A DNA stretch of 64,000 nucleotides, taken from Pseudomonas asplenii (lineage in GTDB: Bacteria; Pseudomonadota; Gammaproteobacteria; Pseudomonadales; Pseudomonadaceae). Numbering within the stretch: position 1 is the first letter of the stretch; each line of letters opens with the position of its first letter. The translations under genes were made by a program, and so were the position numbers. The notes below the pieces were generated by a model, which was not told where the DNA came from, searched no databases, and saw nothing but the letters and a program-made list of their open reading frames with translations. The DNA lies in the NCBI RefSeq assembly GCF_001293465.1, contig NZ_JSYZ01000009.1, positions 139,078 through 203,077 on the forward strand. Reading direction: 5' to 3'. This document shows positions 21,105-29,494 of the stretch, piece after piece.

Positions 21105-22000
21105 GCTATGAAGCCTTTCGCCTGATGATCCAGGGCTGGGCCACCGACGGCCTGCTGCCAGCCGCGCTGGCCTACGGTTTCGTGATCAACGCGCTGCTCG
21201 CCGGCCTGCTGATCGGCCCGGTGCTGGGCGGCCTCGGCACCCTGGTGGTGGTCAAGCGTTTCGCGTTCTTCTCCGAGTCGGTGGGCCACGCGGCGCTGAC
21301 CGGTGTGGCCATCGGTATCCTGCTCGGCGAGCCCTACACCGGCCCCTACGGCAGCCTGTTCGGCTACTGCCTGCTGTTCGGCGTGTTGCTCAACTACCTG
21401 CGCAACCGCACCGGGCTGGCCCCGGACACGCTGATCGGAGTGTTCCTCTCGGTGTCTCTGGCCCTCGGCGCCAGCCTGCTGCTGGTGCTGGCCGGCAAGA
21501 TCAACGTGCACATCCTGGAAAACGTGCTGTTCGGTTCGGTGCTGACGGTCAACGGCAACGACCTGCTGGTGCTGCTGGTGGTCGGCGCGCTGGTGCTGGG
21601 CCTGAGCCTGCCGCTGTACAACCGCATCATGCTGGCCAGCTTCAACCCGCAACTGGCGGCGGTGCGCGGCGTCGCGGTGAAGGCCCTCGACTACCTGTTC
21701 GTGGTGCTGGTGACCCTGATCACCGTAGCCGCGGTCAAGGTCATCGGCGCGATCCTGGTCGGTGCCTTGCTGGTGATTCCGGCCGCTGCCGCCCGCCTGC
21801 TCAGCCAATCGCTCAAGGGCTTCTTCTGGATTTCCGTGGCGATCGCCACCGTCAGCACCCTGAGCGGCATCCTGCTGCCGATCCTGTTCGACCTGCCCGT
21901 GCCGTCCGGCGCGGCGATCATCCTGATGGCCGGTATCGCCTTCGCCCTGGCGGCGATCGCTCGTGGCACCGTGCCCAGTCTCAAAGGGAATATTGGATAA
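21101..22000 (+). CDS. fpvE: FpvE, metal ABC transporter permease (ABC-3 family)
   Basis: 299-residue membrane protein of the ZnuB/ABC-3 permease family, with about eight to nine predicted helices and the conserved segment VVKRFAFFSESVGHAALTGVAIG near residues 50-72. I chose the ATG at 21101, which overlaps the fpvD stop; the frame is open further upstream but only as shadow of fpvD. It forms the channel partner of FpvD (PA2409 equivalent). The next gene starts immediately after its stop codon. Confidence 0.93.
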   Translation: MSYEAFRLMIQGWATDGLLPAALAYGFVINALLAGLLIGPVLGGLGTLVVVKRFAFFSESVGHAALTGVAIGILLGEPYTGPYGSLFGYCLLFGVLLNYLRNRTGLAPDTLIGVFLSVSLALGASLLLVLAGKINVHILENVLFGSVLTVNGNDLLVLLVVGALVLGLSLPLYNRIMLASFNPQLAAVRGVAVKALDYLFVVLVTLITVAAVKVIGAILVGALLVIPAAAARLLSQSLKGFFWISVAIATVSTLSGILLPILFDLPVPSGAAIILMAGIAFALAAIARGTVPSLKGNIG

Positions 22001-22963
22001 ATGCCGAATTTTCGCCCCCTCGCCCTGGCCCTGCTGCTGGGCGGCCTGTACAGCAGCGTATCGTTCTCCAGCCAGGCACCGATGCCGATCAACGCCAATC
22101 ACGGCCTGGGCACGGTAGCCCTGCACGCCAGTAGCGAAAACCCGCCGGTGCGCATTCTGGCCAGCCTGCCGGTCACCTATGGCCTGGGCGAGATCCTGCT
22201 CAAGGACAGTGGCGTCGAGCTGCAGCGTGCCGCCGACGCCAACCTGCCGGGCAGCCGCCAGAGCGCCTACTTCAGCGGCCGTGGCGCGCCGGCCCTGCAG
22301 AAGCTGGCCAACCAGGCCGACGCGGTGATCGGCCTGCGCTCGCTGTGGCCCGACGACCCGCTGTACATCATGGCCCGACGCAGCAATGTGCGCATTGTCG
22401 AGGTCGACGCCGCACGTCCGGTGGACGGCGGTCTGCCGGGCATCGCGGTACAGCCGGGCAAGGGCACCGACGGTCTGAACAGCCAGCCGTGGCTGTCGAG
22501 CAACAACCTGGGGCGCATGGCCGACGTGACCGCTGCCGATCTGGTGCGCCTGGCGCCCGCCGCCAAGCCAAGGATCGAGAGCAACCTGGCGACCTTCAAG
22601 CAGCGCCTGCTCAAGCTCAGCGCCGACAGCGAGACACGCCTGGCCAAGGCCGAAAACCTCAGTGTGCTCAGCCTCTCCGAGCGCTTCAACTACCTGGTGG
22701 GCGGGCTCAACCTGGAGCTGATCCAGGTCGATGCGCGCAGCGACGAGCAGTGGACACCCGAGGCCCTGGCGAAGTTGAGCGAAACCCTCAAGGATGCCGA
22801 TGTGAAGCTGGTGCTGGACCACCGCCAGCCGCCGGAAACGGTGAAGGCGGCGATAGCCAAGGCCGGCAGTACCCTGCTGGTGCTCGAAACCGAAAGCGTT
22901 GACCCGCTGACGGCGCTTGAAGGCTCGATCAGGCAGGTGTTGGATACCCTGGCGCCGATCTAG
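22001..22963 (+). CDS. fpvF: FpvF, second periplasmic binding protein of the fpv operon
   Basis: 320-residue protein matching FpvF (PA2410), a divergent cluster A-I binding protein reported to bind pyoverdine and ferripyoverdine and to associate with FpvC. The N-terminus (LALALLLGGLYSSVSF) is a signal peptide. The body resembles metal-binding proteins (ILASLPVTYGLGEIL ... LGRMADVTAADLVRLAP) but lacks the usual metal-site histidine pattern, in keeping with a siderophore rather than a bare-metal ligand. It is last in the operon; a bidirectional terminator follows about 60 bases downstream. Confidence 0.9.
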   Translation: MPNFRPLALALLLGGLYSSVSFSSQAPMPINANHGLGTVALHASSENPPVRILASLPVTYGLGEILLKDSGVELQRAADANLPGSRQSAYFSGRGAPALQKLANQADAVIGLRSLWPDDPLYIMARRSNVRIVEVDAARPVDGGLPGIAVQPGKGTDGLNSQPWLSSNNLGRMADVTAADLVRLAPAAKPRIESNLATFKQRLLKLSADSETRLAKAENLSVLSLSERFNYLVGGLNLELIQVDARSDEQWTPEALAKLSETLKDADVKLVLDHRQPPETVKAAIAKAGSTLLVLETESVDPLTALEGSIRQVLDTLAPI

Positions 22964-23020
22964 CCTGGGTACCTGTGAGTTTTTCGGTGGGCTTAAGGGC
23001 CCATTCGCGCACCCAACAAA

Positions 23021-23050
23021 AAAGGCACCTTCACCGGTGCCTTTCCTTTT
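23021..23050. terminator. Bidirectional terminator between fpvF and the mbtH-like gene
   Basis: GGCACC / GGTGCC stem with a 6-base loop, flanked by A-rich sequence (AAAAAA on the left) and T-rich sequence (TTTCCTTTTT on the right). It can therefore work as a Rho-independent terminator for both converging genes. Confidence 0.85.
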
Positions 23051-23063
23051 TCGAGGGTGGCAA

Positions 23064-23282
23064 TCAGGCCACCTGGGCGTCCATCTTCTGGCGCAGGCTC
23101 AAGGGCCGCATGTCCGTCCAGACTTCCTCGATGTAGGCCAGGCACTCCTTCTTGAAGCCGCTCTTGCCCACGGCTCGCCAGCCATTGGGGATCGCCTTGT
23201 AGTCCGGCCAGATCGAATACTGCTCCTCGTGGTTGACCACCACCTGAAAGACGATGTCATCGCGGTCGAATACTGAAGTCAT
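23064..23282 (-). CDS. MbtH-like protein (PA2412 type)
   Basis: 72-residue MbtH-family protein, which binds NRPS adenylation domains and helps their folding and activity. It carries the family pattern: [10 protein letters not shown] (~18-27), IPNGW (~31-35), [15 protein letters not shown] (~46-60). The ATG at 23282 follows GGAG, 8 bases away; the frame is open upstream without a better start. It sits 83 bases after pvdH in the same direction and has a possible PvdS promoter of its own overlapping the pvdH stop. In P. aeruginosa the equivalent gene is required for normal pyoverdine production. Confidence 0.95.
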   Translation of the reverse strand: MTSVFDRDDIVFQVVVNHEEQYSIWPDYKAIPNGWRAVGKSGFKKECLAYIEEVWTDMRPLSLRQKMDAQVA

Positions 23283-23344
23283 TGCGGTTCTCCATGAGAG
23301 TGGGTTGAGGCCGCGCCAGTTGCGTGGCACTCGTGTAGTTGAAG

Positions 23345-23368
23345 ACGTTCGGCCCCGGTAAAAAATTA
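23345..23368 (-). promoter_or_regulatory. Possible PvdS-type promoter (TAATT variant) before the mbtH-like gene
   Basis: Minus strand: TAATT (23368-23364), 16 bases, CGT (23347-23345), with the CGT 63 bases from the mbtH-like ATG. The TAA of the box is also the pvdH stop codon. Spacing is exact and the -35 carries the same A-to-T change seen before pvdG and the TauD gene. Confidence 0.55.
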
Positions 23369-24778
23369 GAGCTGGAGCAGCGCGGCCTCCAGGGCCTGCC
23401 CGAAGATCCGGGCCACTTCGTCGACCTGCGCGGCAGTGATCACCAGCGGCGGCAGGAAACGCACCACCCCGCCATGCCGCCCGCCCAGTTCGAGAATCAG
23501 GCCACGCCTGAGGCACTCACGCTGAAGCAACGGCGCCAGGCGCGGCAAGGCCGGTGGATGCCCCTGGGCATCCGGGGTGCCATCCGGATCGACCAGTTCG
23601 ACCCCCATCATCAGCCCGCGTCCACGAATATCCCCCAGGTGCGGGAAATCGCGCTGCAACAGGCGCAGATGCTCGCCCAGGCGCTCACCCATGGCCGCCG
23701 CGTGAGCCGGCAGATCATGCTCCTTGAGATAACGCATCACCGCGGAACCTGCGGCCATGGCCATCTGGTTGCCACGGAACGTCCCGGCATGGGCACCGGG
23801 TGCCCAGGTGTCGAGCCAGTCACGGTAGACCATCACCGCCAGCGGCAGGCTACCGCCGATGGCCTTGGACATCACTACCACGTCCGGAACGATACCGGCA
23901 TGTTCGAAGGCGAACATCTTGCCGGTACGTCCGAATCCGCTCTGGATCTCGTCGACGATCAGCGCCACGCCGGCCTTCTCAGTGATCCGACGCAGGCCGC
24001 GCAGCCAGTCGAGGTCCGCCGGGATCATGCCACCCTCGCCCTGCACCGCTTCGACGATGATCGCCGCCGGCAGTTGCACGCCACCCTCGGGATCGTTCAG
24101 CAGGTTTTCCAGGTAATGCAGGTTGACCTTGACCCCGGCCGTACCACCGAGGCCGAACGGACAGCGGTAGTCGTACGGATAAGGCAGGAACTGCACACCG
24201 TTACCCAGCAGCGCACCCAGCGGTTTCTTCGGGCCCAGGCTGCCCATCAGGCTCAGCGCGCCCTGGCTCATGCCGTGGTAGGCGCCCTGGAACGACAGCA
24301 CGGTACTGCGCCCGGTGGCGGTACGTACCAGCTTGAGGGCGGCTTCCACCGCATCGGTACCGGTCGGACCGCAGAACTGGATCTTCGCTTCCCTGGCCAG
24401 GGCTTCGGGCAGCAGGCCGAACAGGTCCTGGACGAACTGGTCCTTGACCGGCGTGGTGAGGTCGAGGGTGTGCAGGGGCAGTTCATCGGCCAGCACCTGC
24501 TGGATCGCCTCGATCACCACCGGATGGTTGTGCCCCAGCGCCAGGGTGCCGGCACCCGCCAGGCAATCGATGAAGCGACGGCCTTCGACATCCTCGACAT
24601 ACAGGCCCTTGGCCCGCTTGAGTGCCAGGGGAATGCGCCGCGGGTAGCTGCGCGCATTGGACTCCTGGCGGCTCTGCCGGGCCAGCAGCGGCGATTCGTC
24701 GAACTGGTAGAGTGTTTCCGCCGTGGGCTGGTCGGCATGGACCGGCGGCTTTTCGATAAGGCTGGTAGCGACTGACAT
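23366..24778 (-). CDS. pvdH: PvdH, L-2,4-diaminobutyrate:2-oxoglutarate aminotransferase
   Basis: 470-residue class III PLP aminotransferase making L-2,4-diaminobutyrate from aspartate beta-semialdehyde with glutamate as amino donor. Dab is the third residue loaded by PvdL and becomes part of the chromophore. The PLP lysine is K305 (VVMSKAIGG), with D276 in [13 protein letters not shown] contacting the ring nitrogen; the phosphate-binding segment is [11 protein letters not shown] (~137-147). The ATG at 24778 ([10 protein letters not shown]) follows GAGGGATCGAGAG. A PvdS-type box lies 85 bases upstream. Cytoplasmic; the mbtH-like gene follows in the same direction. Confidence 0.96.
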   Translation of the reverse strand: MSVATSLIEKPPVHADQPTAETLYQFDESPLLARQSRQESNARSYPRRIPLALKRAKGLYVEDVEGRRFIDCLAGAGTLALGHNHPVVIEAIQQVLADELPLHTLDLTTPVKDQFVQDLFGLLPEALAREAKIQFCGPTGTDAVEAALKLVRTATGRSTVLSFQGAYHGMSQGALSLMGSLGPKKPLGALLGNGVQFLPYPYDYRCPFGLGGTAGVKVNLHYLENLLNDPEGGVQLPAAIIVEAVQGEGGMIPADLDWLRGLRRITEKAGVALIVDEIQSGFGRTGKMFAFEHAGIVPDVVVMSKAIGGSLPLAVMVYRDWLDTWAPGAHAGTFRGNQMAMAAGSAVMRYLKEHDLPAHAAAMGERLGEHLRLLQRDFPHLGDIRGRGLMMGVELVDPDGTPDAQGHPPALPRLAPLLQRECLRRGLILELGGRHGGVVRFLPPLVITAAQVDEVARIFGQALEAALLQL

Positions 24779-24862
24779 CTCTCGATCCCTCAATACGCGG
24801 GTGGGGTGGCCAAAACCTTGATCCGCGCGCGGACACGTGCGCGCGGATTGCATGTTCTGGAA

Positions 24863-24886
24863 ACGCACCAGCGAGGCAGGGATTTA
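24863..24886 (-). promoter_or_regulatory. PvdS-type promoter before pvdH
   Basis: Minus strand: TAAAT (24886-24882), 16 bases, CGT (24865-24863); this is the canonical iron-starvation box. The leader to the pvdH ATG is about 75-80 bases. Confidence 0.82.
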
Positions 24887-24956
24887 CACCTGCCGGGGGA
24901 TTTTTGAGTGGGTCGAAGCAGCGTCTGGGGGAGATATCCTGCCTCGGGTTGCTGCT

Positions 24957-24988
24957 GGCCTGTTCTCGAATAAATCCGCGAACAGGCC
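24957..24988. repeat. Hairpin-forming inverted repeat after the GNAT gene
   Basis: Perfect 9-base arms GGCCTGTTC and GAACAGGCC are separated by 14 bases, just downstream of the GNAT stop codon (minus strand). No T-run follows, so it is not a classical terminator. It may be a transcript-end hairpin or a degenerate REP-type unit. Confidence 0.5.
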
Positions 24989-24990
24989 CC

Positions 24991-25467
24991 TCAAACCAGC
25001 GGCTTGCACATGGGAATCGCGGTCAGCCCCATGGCACTGAACGCCCGCTCCGTCTGCCGATACCCCAGTTGCCGGTAGAAACCCTCGGCGGTCAGGGTGC
25101 TGTTGAGCCATGCCGTGCCATGCCCTGTCGTCGCCAGCCAGGCTTCGAGCCCGGCCACCAGCGCCCGTCCGACGCCACGCCGAAACCATTCCGGCTGCAC
25201 GTAGCACAACAGGATGCGCCCATCGTCACGCGCCATGCCCACGCCCGCCGGCTTGCCCCGCAGATGGGCCAGGTTCAGGTACAGGCGTGGATCGGCCAGC
25301 CAGGGCCGCACATGCCCGATACTGCGGCTGCGGGTCCAGGCCTCGACCCGCGCGGGCTCGTTGCGATGGTCAAGCGAACAGCCGATCCGGATCGAGCGCA
25401 GGAGTATCCGGCTGATGATCCCGGCATCGGCGGCGACGGCCGGGCGAATGTCGATAGCAGTGTCCAT
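24991..25467 (-). CDS. GNAT-family N-acetyltransferase
   Basis: 158-residue GNAT acetyltransferase. The acetyl-CoA loop shows as LCYVQPEWFRRGVGRALVAGLEAW (~90-113; Q/R-x-x-G-x-G/A type), and the C-terminal part TAEGFYRQLGYRQTE is the usual GNAT ending. I chose the ATG at 25467 (MDTAIDIRP), preceded by GAGG at 9 bases. The substrate cannot be told from sequence. It lies between the iron-regulated pvdH region and the dsbS kinase gene, in the same direction as both; nothing ties it to pyoverdine beyond position. Confidence 0.85.
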   Translation of the reverse strand: MDTAIDIRPAVAADAGIISRILLRSIRIGCSLDHRNEPARVEAWTRSRSIGHVRPWLADPRLYLNLAHLRGKPAGVGMARDDGRILLCYVQPEWFRRGVGRALVAGLEAWLATTGHGTAWLNSTLTAEGFYRQLGYRQTERAFSAMGLTAIPMCKPLV

Positions 25468-25565
25468 GGCGCATGACCTCAATCCGTTGAGCGACAGGCG
25501 TCAGACGATACTGCCATGGGCCACGCCCGGGCGAGCCGGGCGCGGTGACAGGATTTTTCAGGCCA

Positions 25566-26891
25566 CTATGTGGCCTGCAGGGGCATGGTCAGTTCGACCC
25601 GCAGGCCGTCCGGCCGGCTGTCGAAATGCAGCACGCAACCGCAGCGCTGGACGATCGCCTGGACGATCGCCAGGCCCAGGCCACAACCGGTGCTCTTGCC
25701 GTTACGCCAGAAGCGCTGGGTCAGGTGCTGCAGGTCATCCTCGGCGATACCCGGACCATGGTCGCGCACCTGGAAGCGCACGCGATTGCCGGTGGTTTCC
25801 ACGTTCAACTCCACCGGCGCATCCCCCGGCGTGTGGCGCAGGGCGTTGTCCAGCAGGTTGCGCAAGGCGGCAATCGACAGGGTCGACGGCATTTCCAGCG
25901 GTGCCGAGGAACAAGGCTCCTGCAGGTGCAACTCGATACGCTGCCGGTCGCCGTTGGCCGAATCCTGGATCGCCAGGCGCGCCACCTGTTCGGCGGTGCA
26001 TTGCACGCCGTCGTCGAACGACAGGCTGCCTTCGACCCGGGCCAGCAGCAGCAACTGTTCCAGGGTCCGATGCAGGCGGTCGGCCCCCGCCTCGGCATGG
26101 GCCAGGGATTGGTCGCGGGCCGCACCTTCGGTCATGCGCGCCACCTGCAGGTGGGTCTTGATCGCCGTCAGCGGACTGCGCAGCTCATGGGCGGCATCGC
26201 CGGTCAGCCGGCGTTCGCGCTCGATGGCCTTGCCGATGCGCTGCAACAGCTGGTTCTGGGTTTCCAGCAGGGGTTTCAACTCGCTGGGCAACGGATGGAT
26301 CTGCAACGGCTCGAGGGAATCCGGGCTGCGTCGCTTCAGCGCGTCGCGCATGCGCTTGAGCGGCGCCAGCCCCTGGCCGAGCCCCAGCCAGAGCAGGAAC
26401 AGGCAGACCAGCAGCGCAACACCCACCGGCACCGAGGCCGCCAGCAGCACCGACAGGTTCAGAGCCTCGCGCTCGACCTGACGGTCGGCGGTGGTGATGT
26501 GGATATCGCCCCGTACCAGGGTGAAGGTACGCCATGGCGCGCCATCGATCATCTGGTCATGGAAGCCGACACTGTGGGCCTCCAGGGCCTGCTCGGGGTT
26601 GTTATGGCTGCGGGCCAGCACTTCCCCCCGCAGGGAACTGACCTGGCAGGCCATGCCGCCGGTGATATTGAGCTGCTCGGAGCTGAAATGCGTGACATCG
26701 CCCCTGCCCGACATCATCGGCAACTGCTCCATCAGCCCGGCCACCATCCGTGCCGAAGCCACCAGGCGCTGGTCGAGGGAAAACATCATCTGGTGGCGCA
26801 GGTCGCTGAGCATCCAGGTCGCGGCCAGGGCCCAGATCAGGATGAACGCCGAACCGATGGTCAGGCTCAGGCGCAGCCGCAGGCTCATCAT
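25566..26891 (-). CDS. dsbS: DsbS-type sensor histidine kinase
   Basis: 441-residue HisKA kinase. Helices at ~9-28 and ~145-167 bound a periplasmic sensor of ~115 residues; then come HAMP-like sequence, the phospho-acceptor box GDAAHELRSPLTA (~232-244) and an ATPase domain (LLDNALRHTP, DHGPGIAEDD, GCGLGLAIV). The periplasmic domain has one cysteine, C82 (GGMACQVSS). In P. aeruginosa the DsbRS system beside the dsb genes is reported to sense copper through a periplasmic cysteine of the kinase, as I recall at this same number. The ATG overlaps the regulator stop by 4 bases. A second ATG three bases later is equally possible. Confidence 0.88.
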   Translation of the reverse strand: MMSLRLRLSLTIGSAFILIWALAATWMLSDLRHQMMFSLDQRLVASARMVAGLMEQLPMMSGRGDVTHFSSEQLNITGGMACQVSSLRGEVLARSHNNPEQALEAHSVGFHDQMIDGAPWRTFTLVRGDIHITTADRQVEREALNLSVLLAASVPVGVALLVCLFLLWLGLGQGLAPLKRMRDALKRRSPDSLEPLQIHPLPSELKPLLETQNQLLQRIGKAIERERRLTGDAAHELRSPLTAIKTHLQVARMTEGAARDQSLAHAEAGADRLHRTLEQLLLLARVEGSLSFDDGVQCTAEQVARLAIQDSANGDRQRIELHLQEPCSSAPLEMPSTLSIAALRNLLDNALRHTPGDAPVELNVETTGNRVRFQVRDHGPGIAEDDLQHLTQRFWRNGKSTGCGLGLAIVQAIVQRCGCVLHFDSRPDGLRVELTMPLQAT

Positions 26892-27562
26892 GCTTCTCCG
26901 TCACCCGCCGGCCCGAGGCGGTAGCCCAGGCCGCGTACGGTCTCGACGATGCCGTTGCCCAGCTTGCGGCGCAGATGATGGATATGCACGTTGAGAGCGT
27001 TGCTTTCCAGCTCGTCGCTGAAACCATAGACGCTGTCCTTGAGCTGCTCGCTGGACAGCACGCGGCCACGGTTGTGCAACAGCGCCTGCAACAGCGCCTG
27101 CTCGCGGCGCGAGAGGTCCACCGACTGGCCATTCAGGGTGGTCACCCGGCTGCTCGGGTCGTAGCTGAGCGGGCCGTGCTCGATGAGGTTGACGCTGCGC
27201 CCGGCGACCCGGCGCAGCAGGGTCTGCAGCCGGGCGAACAGTTCGCGCAGGTCGAACGGCTTGAGCAGGTAGTCGTCGGCACCGGCCTGCAGTCCGTCGA
27301 CCCGGTCGGTCACCGAATCGCGGGCAGTGAGGATCAGCACCGGCAGTTCCAGCCCCTTGCTGCGCAACTGGGTCAGCAGCCGCAGGCCGTCCTCGTCGGG
27401 CAGGCCGAGATCGAGCACCATCACGTCGAACTGCGCCGCACGCAGCATCGCCCGCGCCGCGGCCGCCGTGGCGACATGCTCCACGGTCATGCCCTGGGCG
27501 GCAAGGCCGGCGACGATGCCGCTGGCAATCAACTCATCGTCTTCGCAAACCAGTACGTGCAT
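26888..27562 (-). CDS. dsbR: DsbR-type OmpR-family response regulator
   Basis: 224-residue two-component regulator. The receiver domain (~1-115) has acidic residues CEDDE near 6-10, phospho-acceptor D51 (VMVLDLGLPDEDG) and K101 (LLKPFDLRELFAR). The C-terminal winged helix (~125-220) ends NVHIHHLRRKLGNGIVETVRGLGYRLG. The ATG at 27562 begins MHVLVCEDD. It is transcribed divergently from the dsbD operon, and two direct repeats with an 11-base period in the shared gap are candidate binding sites. In P. aeruginosa the equivalent PA2479 controls dsb genes in response to copper. That link is by homology and neighbourhood. Confidence 0.88.
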   Translation of the reverse strand: MHVLVCEDDELIASGIVAGLAAQGMTVEHVATAAAARAMLRAAQFDVMVLDLGLPDEDGLRLLTQLRSKGLELPVLILTARDSVTDRVDGLQAGADDYLLKPFDLRELFARLQTLLRRVAGRSVNLIEHGPLSYDPSSRVTTLNGQSVDLSRREQALLQALLHNRGRVLSSEQLKDSVYGFSDELESNALNVHIHHLRRKLGNGIVETVRGLGYRLGPAGDGEA

Positions 27563-27601
27563 GGGGTTACCTGTGCAAATATGTCCATTGAAACCCGGAC
27601 G

Positions 27602-27617
27602 GATTAAGCGGCGATTA
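27602..27617. promoter_or_regulatory. Candidate OmpR-type direct repeat near dsbR
   Basis: GATTA occurs at 27602-27606 and 27613-27617, an 11-base period, about 40 bases upstream of the dsbR ATG. Tandem half-sites one helical turn apart are the usual target of this regulator family. Inferred only. Confidence 0.4.
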
Positions 27618-27674
27618 TGCCGTGACTCCGTAAAGATAGTAACGTTCGCGCCCGCCACAGCAACCGCTGGGGCG

Positions 27675-27692
27675 GGTTAATGATCGGTTAAT
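27675..27692. promoter_or_regulatory. Candidate DsbR binding site upstream of dsbD
   Basis: A perfect 7-base direct repeat, GGTTAAT at 27675-27681 and 27686-27692, has an 11-base period and lies 50-68 bases upstream of the dsbD ATG. It fits an OmpR/PmrA-type operator. Binding is not shown. Confidence 0.5.
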
Positions 27693-27742
27693 CGCTGGCC
27701 AGCACTCTTGGCCGGACAAGCTTGTGCACCAAGGACTTTTTT

Positions 27743-29494
27743 ATGCGTTGGGTGTTGCCCCTTTTTTTCCTGATCTTCGCCAGCCTGGCCCAGGCCGGCA
27801 ACGATCCGTTCGCGGTGAAAAAGCCGGAGTTCCCCCCGGCCAATCAGGTTTTCGTCTTCAATTCGGAGAAATTGGCCTCCGGTCAGACCCGCCTGTACTG
27901 GCAGATCAGCGAGGGTTACTACCTGTATCAGAAGCGCCTGAAATTCGACGGCCTGGACCCGGGGCACCGCCCCGCGCTGCCCGAGGCCCTGGCGCACAGC
28001 GATGAATTCTTTGGCGACCAGCCGGTGTATCGCACCGAACTGGAAGTGCTGATCCCGGCCGATGCCCGTGGCAAGGTCAACGTCGGCTGGCAGGGTTGCG
28101 CCGATGCCGGGCTGTGTTACCCGCCCCAGACCCAGGTGGTCGATCTCGGCGACCTGGCGACAACACCACAGAAAGCGGCAACGTCCAGCCAGCCGGCACA
28201 AGCCCGGGACCAGTCCCTGGCCAGCAGCCTGAGCCAGCAGACGCTGGGCTGGAGCCTGCTGGCCTTCTTCGGCCTCGGCCTGCTGCTGGCCTTTACCCCC
28301 TGCACCCTGCCGATGTTGCCGATTCTCGCCGGCATCGTGGTCGGCAGCGGCGCCAGCCCACGGCGCGGTTTCGCCCTCGCCGGCAGCTATGTGCTGAGCA
28401 TGGCGCTGGTCTACGCCGGCCTGGGCGTGCTCGCCGCGCTGCTCGGCGGCAACCTGCAGGCCTTCCTGCAACAGCCCTGGTTGCTGGGCAGCTTTGCCAC
28501 CCTGTTCGTGGTGCTGGCCTTGCCGATGTTCGGTTTCTTCGAACTGCAGTTGCCCGGGGCCGTGCGCGACCGCCTGGAACGCGCCGGCCAGGGTCGTCGC
28601 GGTGGCAGCCTGGTCGGTGCCGGGATCATCGGCGCGCTGTCGGCGCTGCTGGTCGGTCCGTGCATGACCGCGCCGCTGGCCGGCGCCCTGCTGTACATCG
28701 CCCAGAGCGGCAACGTGCTGCTCGGCGGCCTGGTGCTGTTCAGCCTGGGCATCGGCATGGGCCTGCCACTGTTGCTGCTGGTGACCGTGGGCAATCGCTT
28801 TCTGCCCAAGCCGGGACTGTGGATGGACCGGGTCAAGGCGCTGTTCGGCTTCCTGTTCCTCGGCACCGCGATCGTGATGATTCGGCCGGTGGTGCACGAA
28901 TCGCTGTGGCTCGGCCTGTGGGGTGCATTGGCGCTGGTGGTGGCCCGCTCGCTCTGGGTACTGGCACGGCAGCCCGGGCGCCTGGCGCTGTCGGCTGCCT
29001 GCCTCAGCCTGCTGCTGGGCCTGTGGGGCAGCCTGCTGGTGATCGGCGCCGCCGGTGGCGGCACTGACCTGTGGCGTCCGCTGCAGGTCTACACCGGGGG
29101 TAGCGGCCAGAGCGCGGTGAACCCTGCCAGCTTCGTCACCGTCAGCGAGCCGGCCGCGCTGCAGCGTGAACTGGACGCGGCCAAGGCCGGCGGTCGGTGG
29201 ACGCTGGTGGATTACTACGCCGACTGGTGCGTGTCGTGCAAGGTCATGGAGAAACAGGTGTTCGGCAAGCCCGAGGTGATCGCGGCCCTGCGCGATGTGC
29301 ACCTGGTGCGCCTGGACGTGACCCACGACAACGCCGCCAGCCAGGCACTGCTGGGCCGCTTCGAAGTGCCCGGCCCGCCGACCCTGTTGTGGATCGCCCC
29401 CGATGGCAGCGAGCGCCGGGCCAGCCGCATCACCGGCGAAATCGACGCCGGCGGTTTCCTGCAGAACTGGAATAGCACACGGGATGCCCGCTAA
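27743..29494 (+). CDS. dsbD: DsbD, thiol:disulfide interchange protein
   Basis: 583-residue inner-membrane protein that carries electrons from cytoplasmic thioredoxin to periplasmic isomerases. A signal peptide (~1-19, ending LAQA) is followed by the periplasmic alpha domain with C114 and C119 (WQGCADAGLCYPP). The beta domain has about eight helices and the essential cysteines in FTPCTLPMLP and GPCMTAPLAG. The C-terminal thioredoxin-like gamma domain holds ADWCVSCKVMEK (WCxxC). I chose the ATG at 27743 over a TTG 7 codons upstream because of AAGG at the right distance and the clean signal peptide. It is first in an operon with the TlpA-like gene and dsbG. Confidence 0.95.
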   Translation: MRWVLPLFFLIFASLAQAGNDPFAVKKPEFPPANQVFVFNSEKLASGQTRLYWQISEGYYLYQKRLKFDGLDPGHRPALPEALAHSDEFFGDQPVYRTELEVLIPADARGKVNVGWQGCADAGLCYPPQTQVVDLGDLATTPQKAATSSQPAQARDQSLASSLSQQTLGWSLLAFFGLGLLLAFTPCTLPMLPILAGIVVGSGASPRRGFALAGSYVLSMALVYAGLGVLAALLGGNLQAFLQQPWLLGSFATLFVVLALPMFGFFELQLPGAVRDRLERAGQGRRGGSLVGAGIIGALSALLVGPCMTAPLAGALLYIAQSGNVLLGGLVLFSLGIGMGLPLLLLVTVGNRFLPKPGLWMDRVKALFGFLFLGTAIVMIRPVVHESLWLGLWGALALVVARSLWVLARQPGRLALSAACLSLLLGLWGSLLVIGAAGGGTDLWRPLQVYTGGSGQSAVNPASFVTVSEPAALQRELDAAKAGGRWTLVDYYADWCVSCKVMEKQVFGKPEVIAALRDVHLVRLDVTHDNAASQALLGRFEVPGPPTLLWIAPDGSERRASRITGEIDAGGFLQNWNSTRDAR

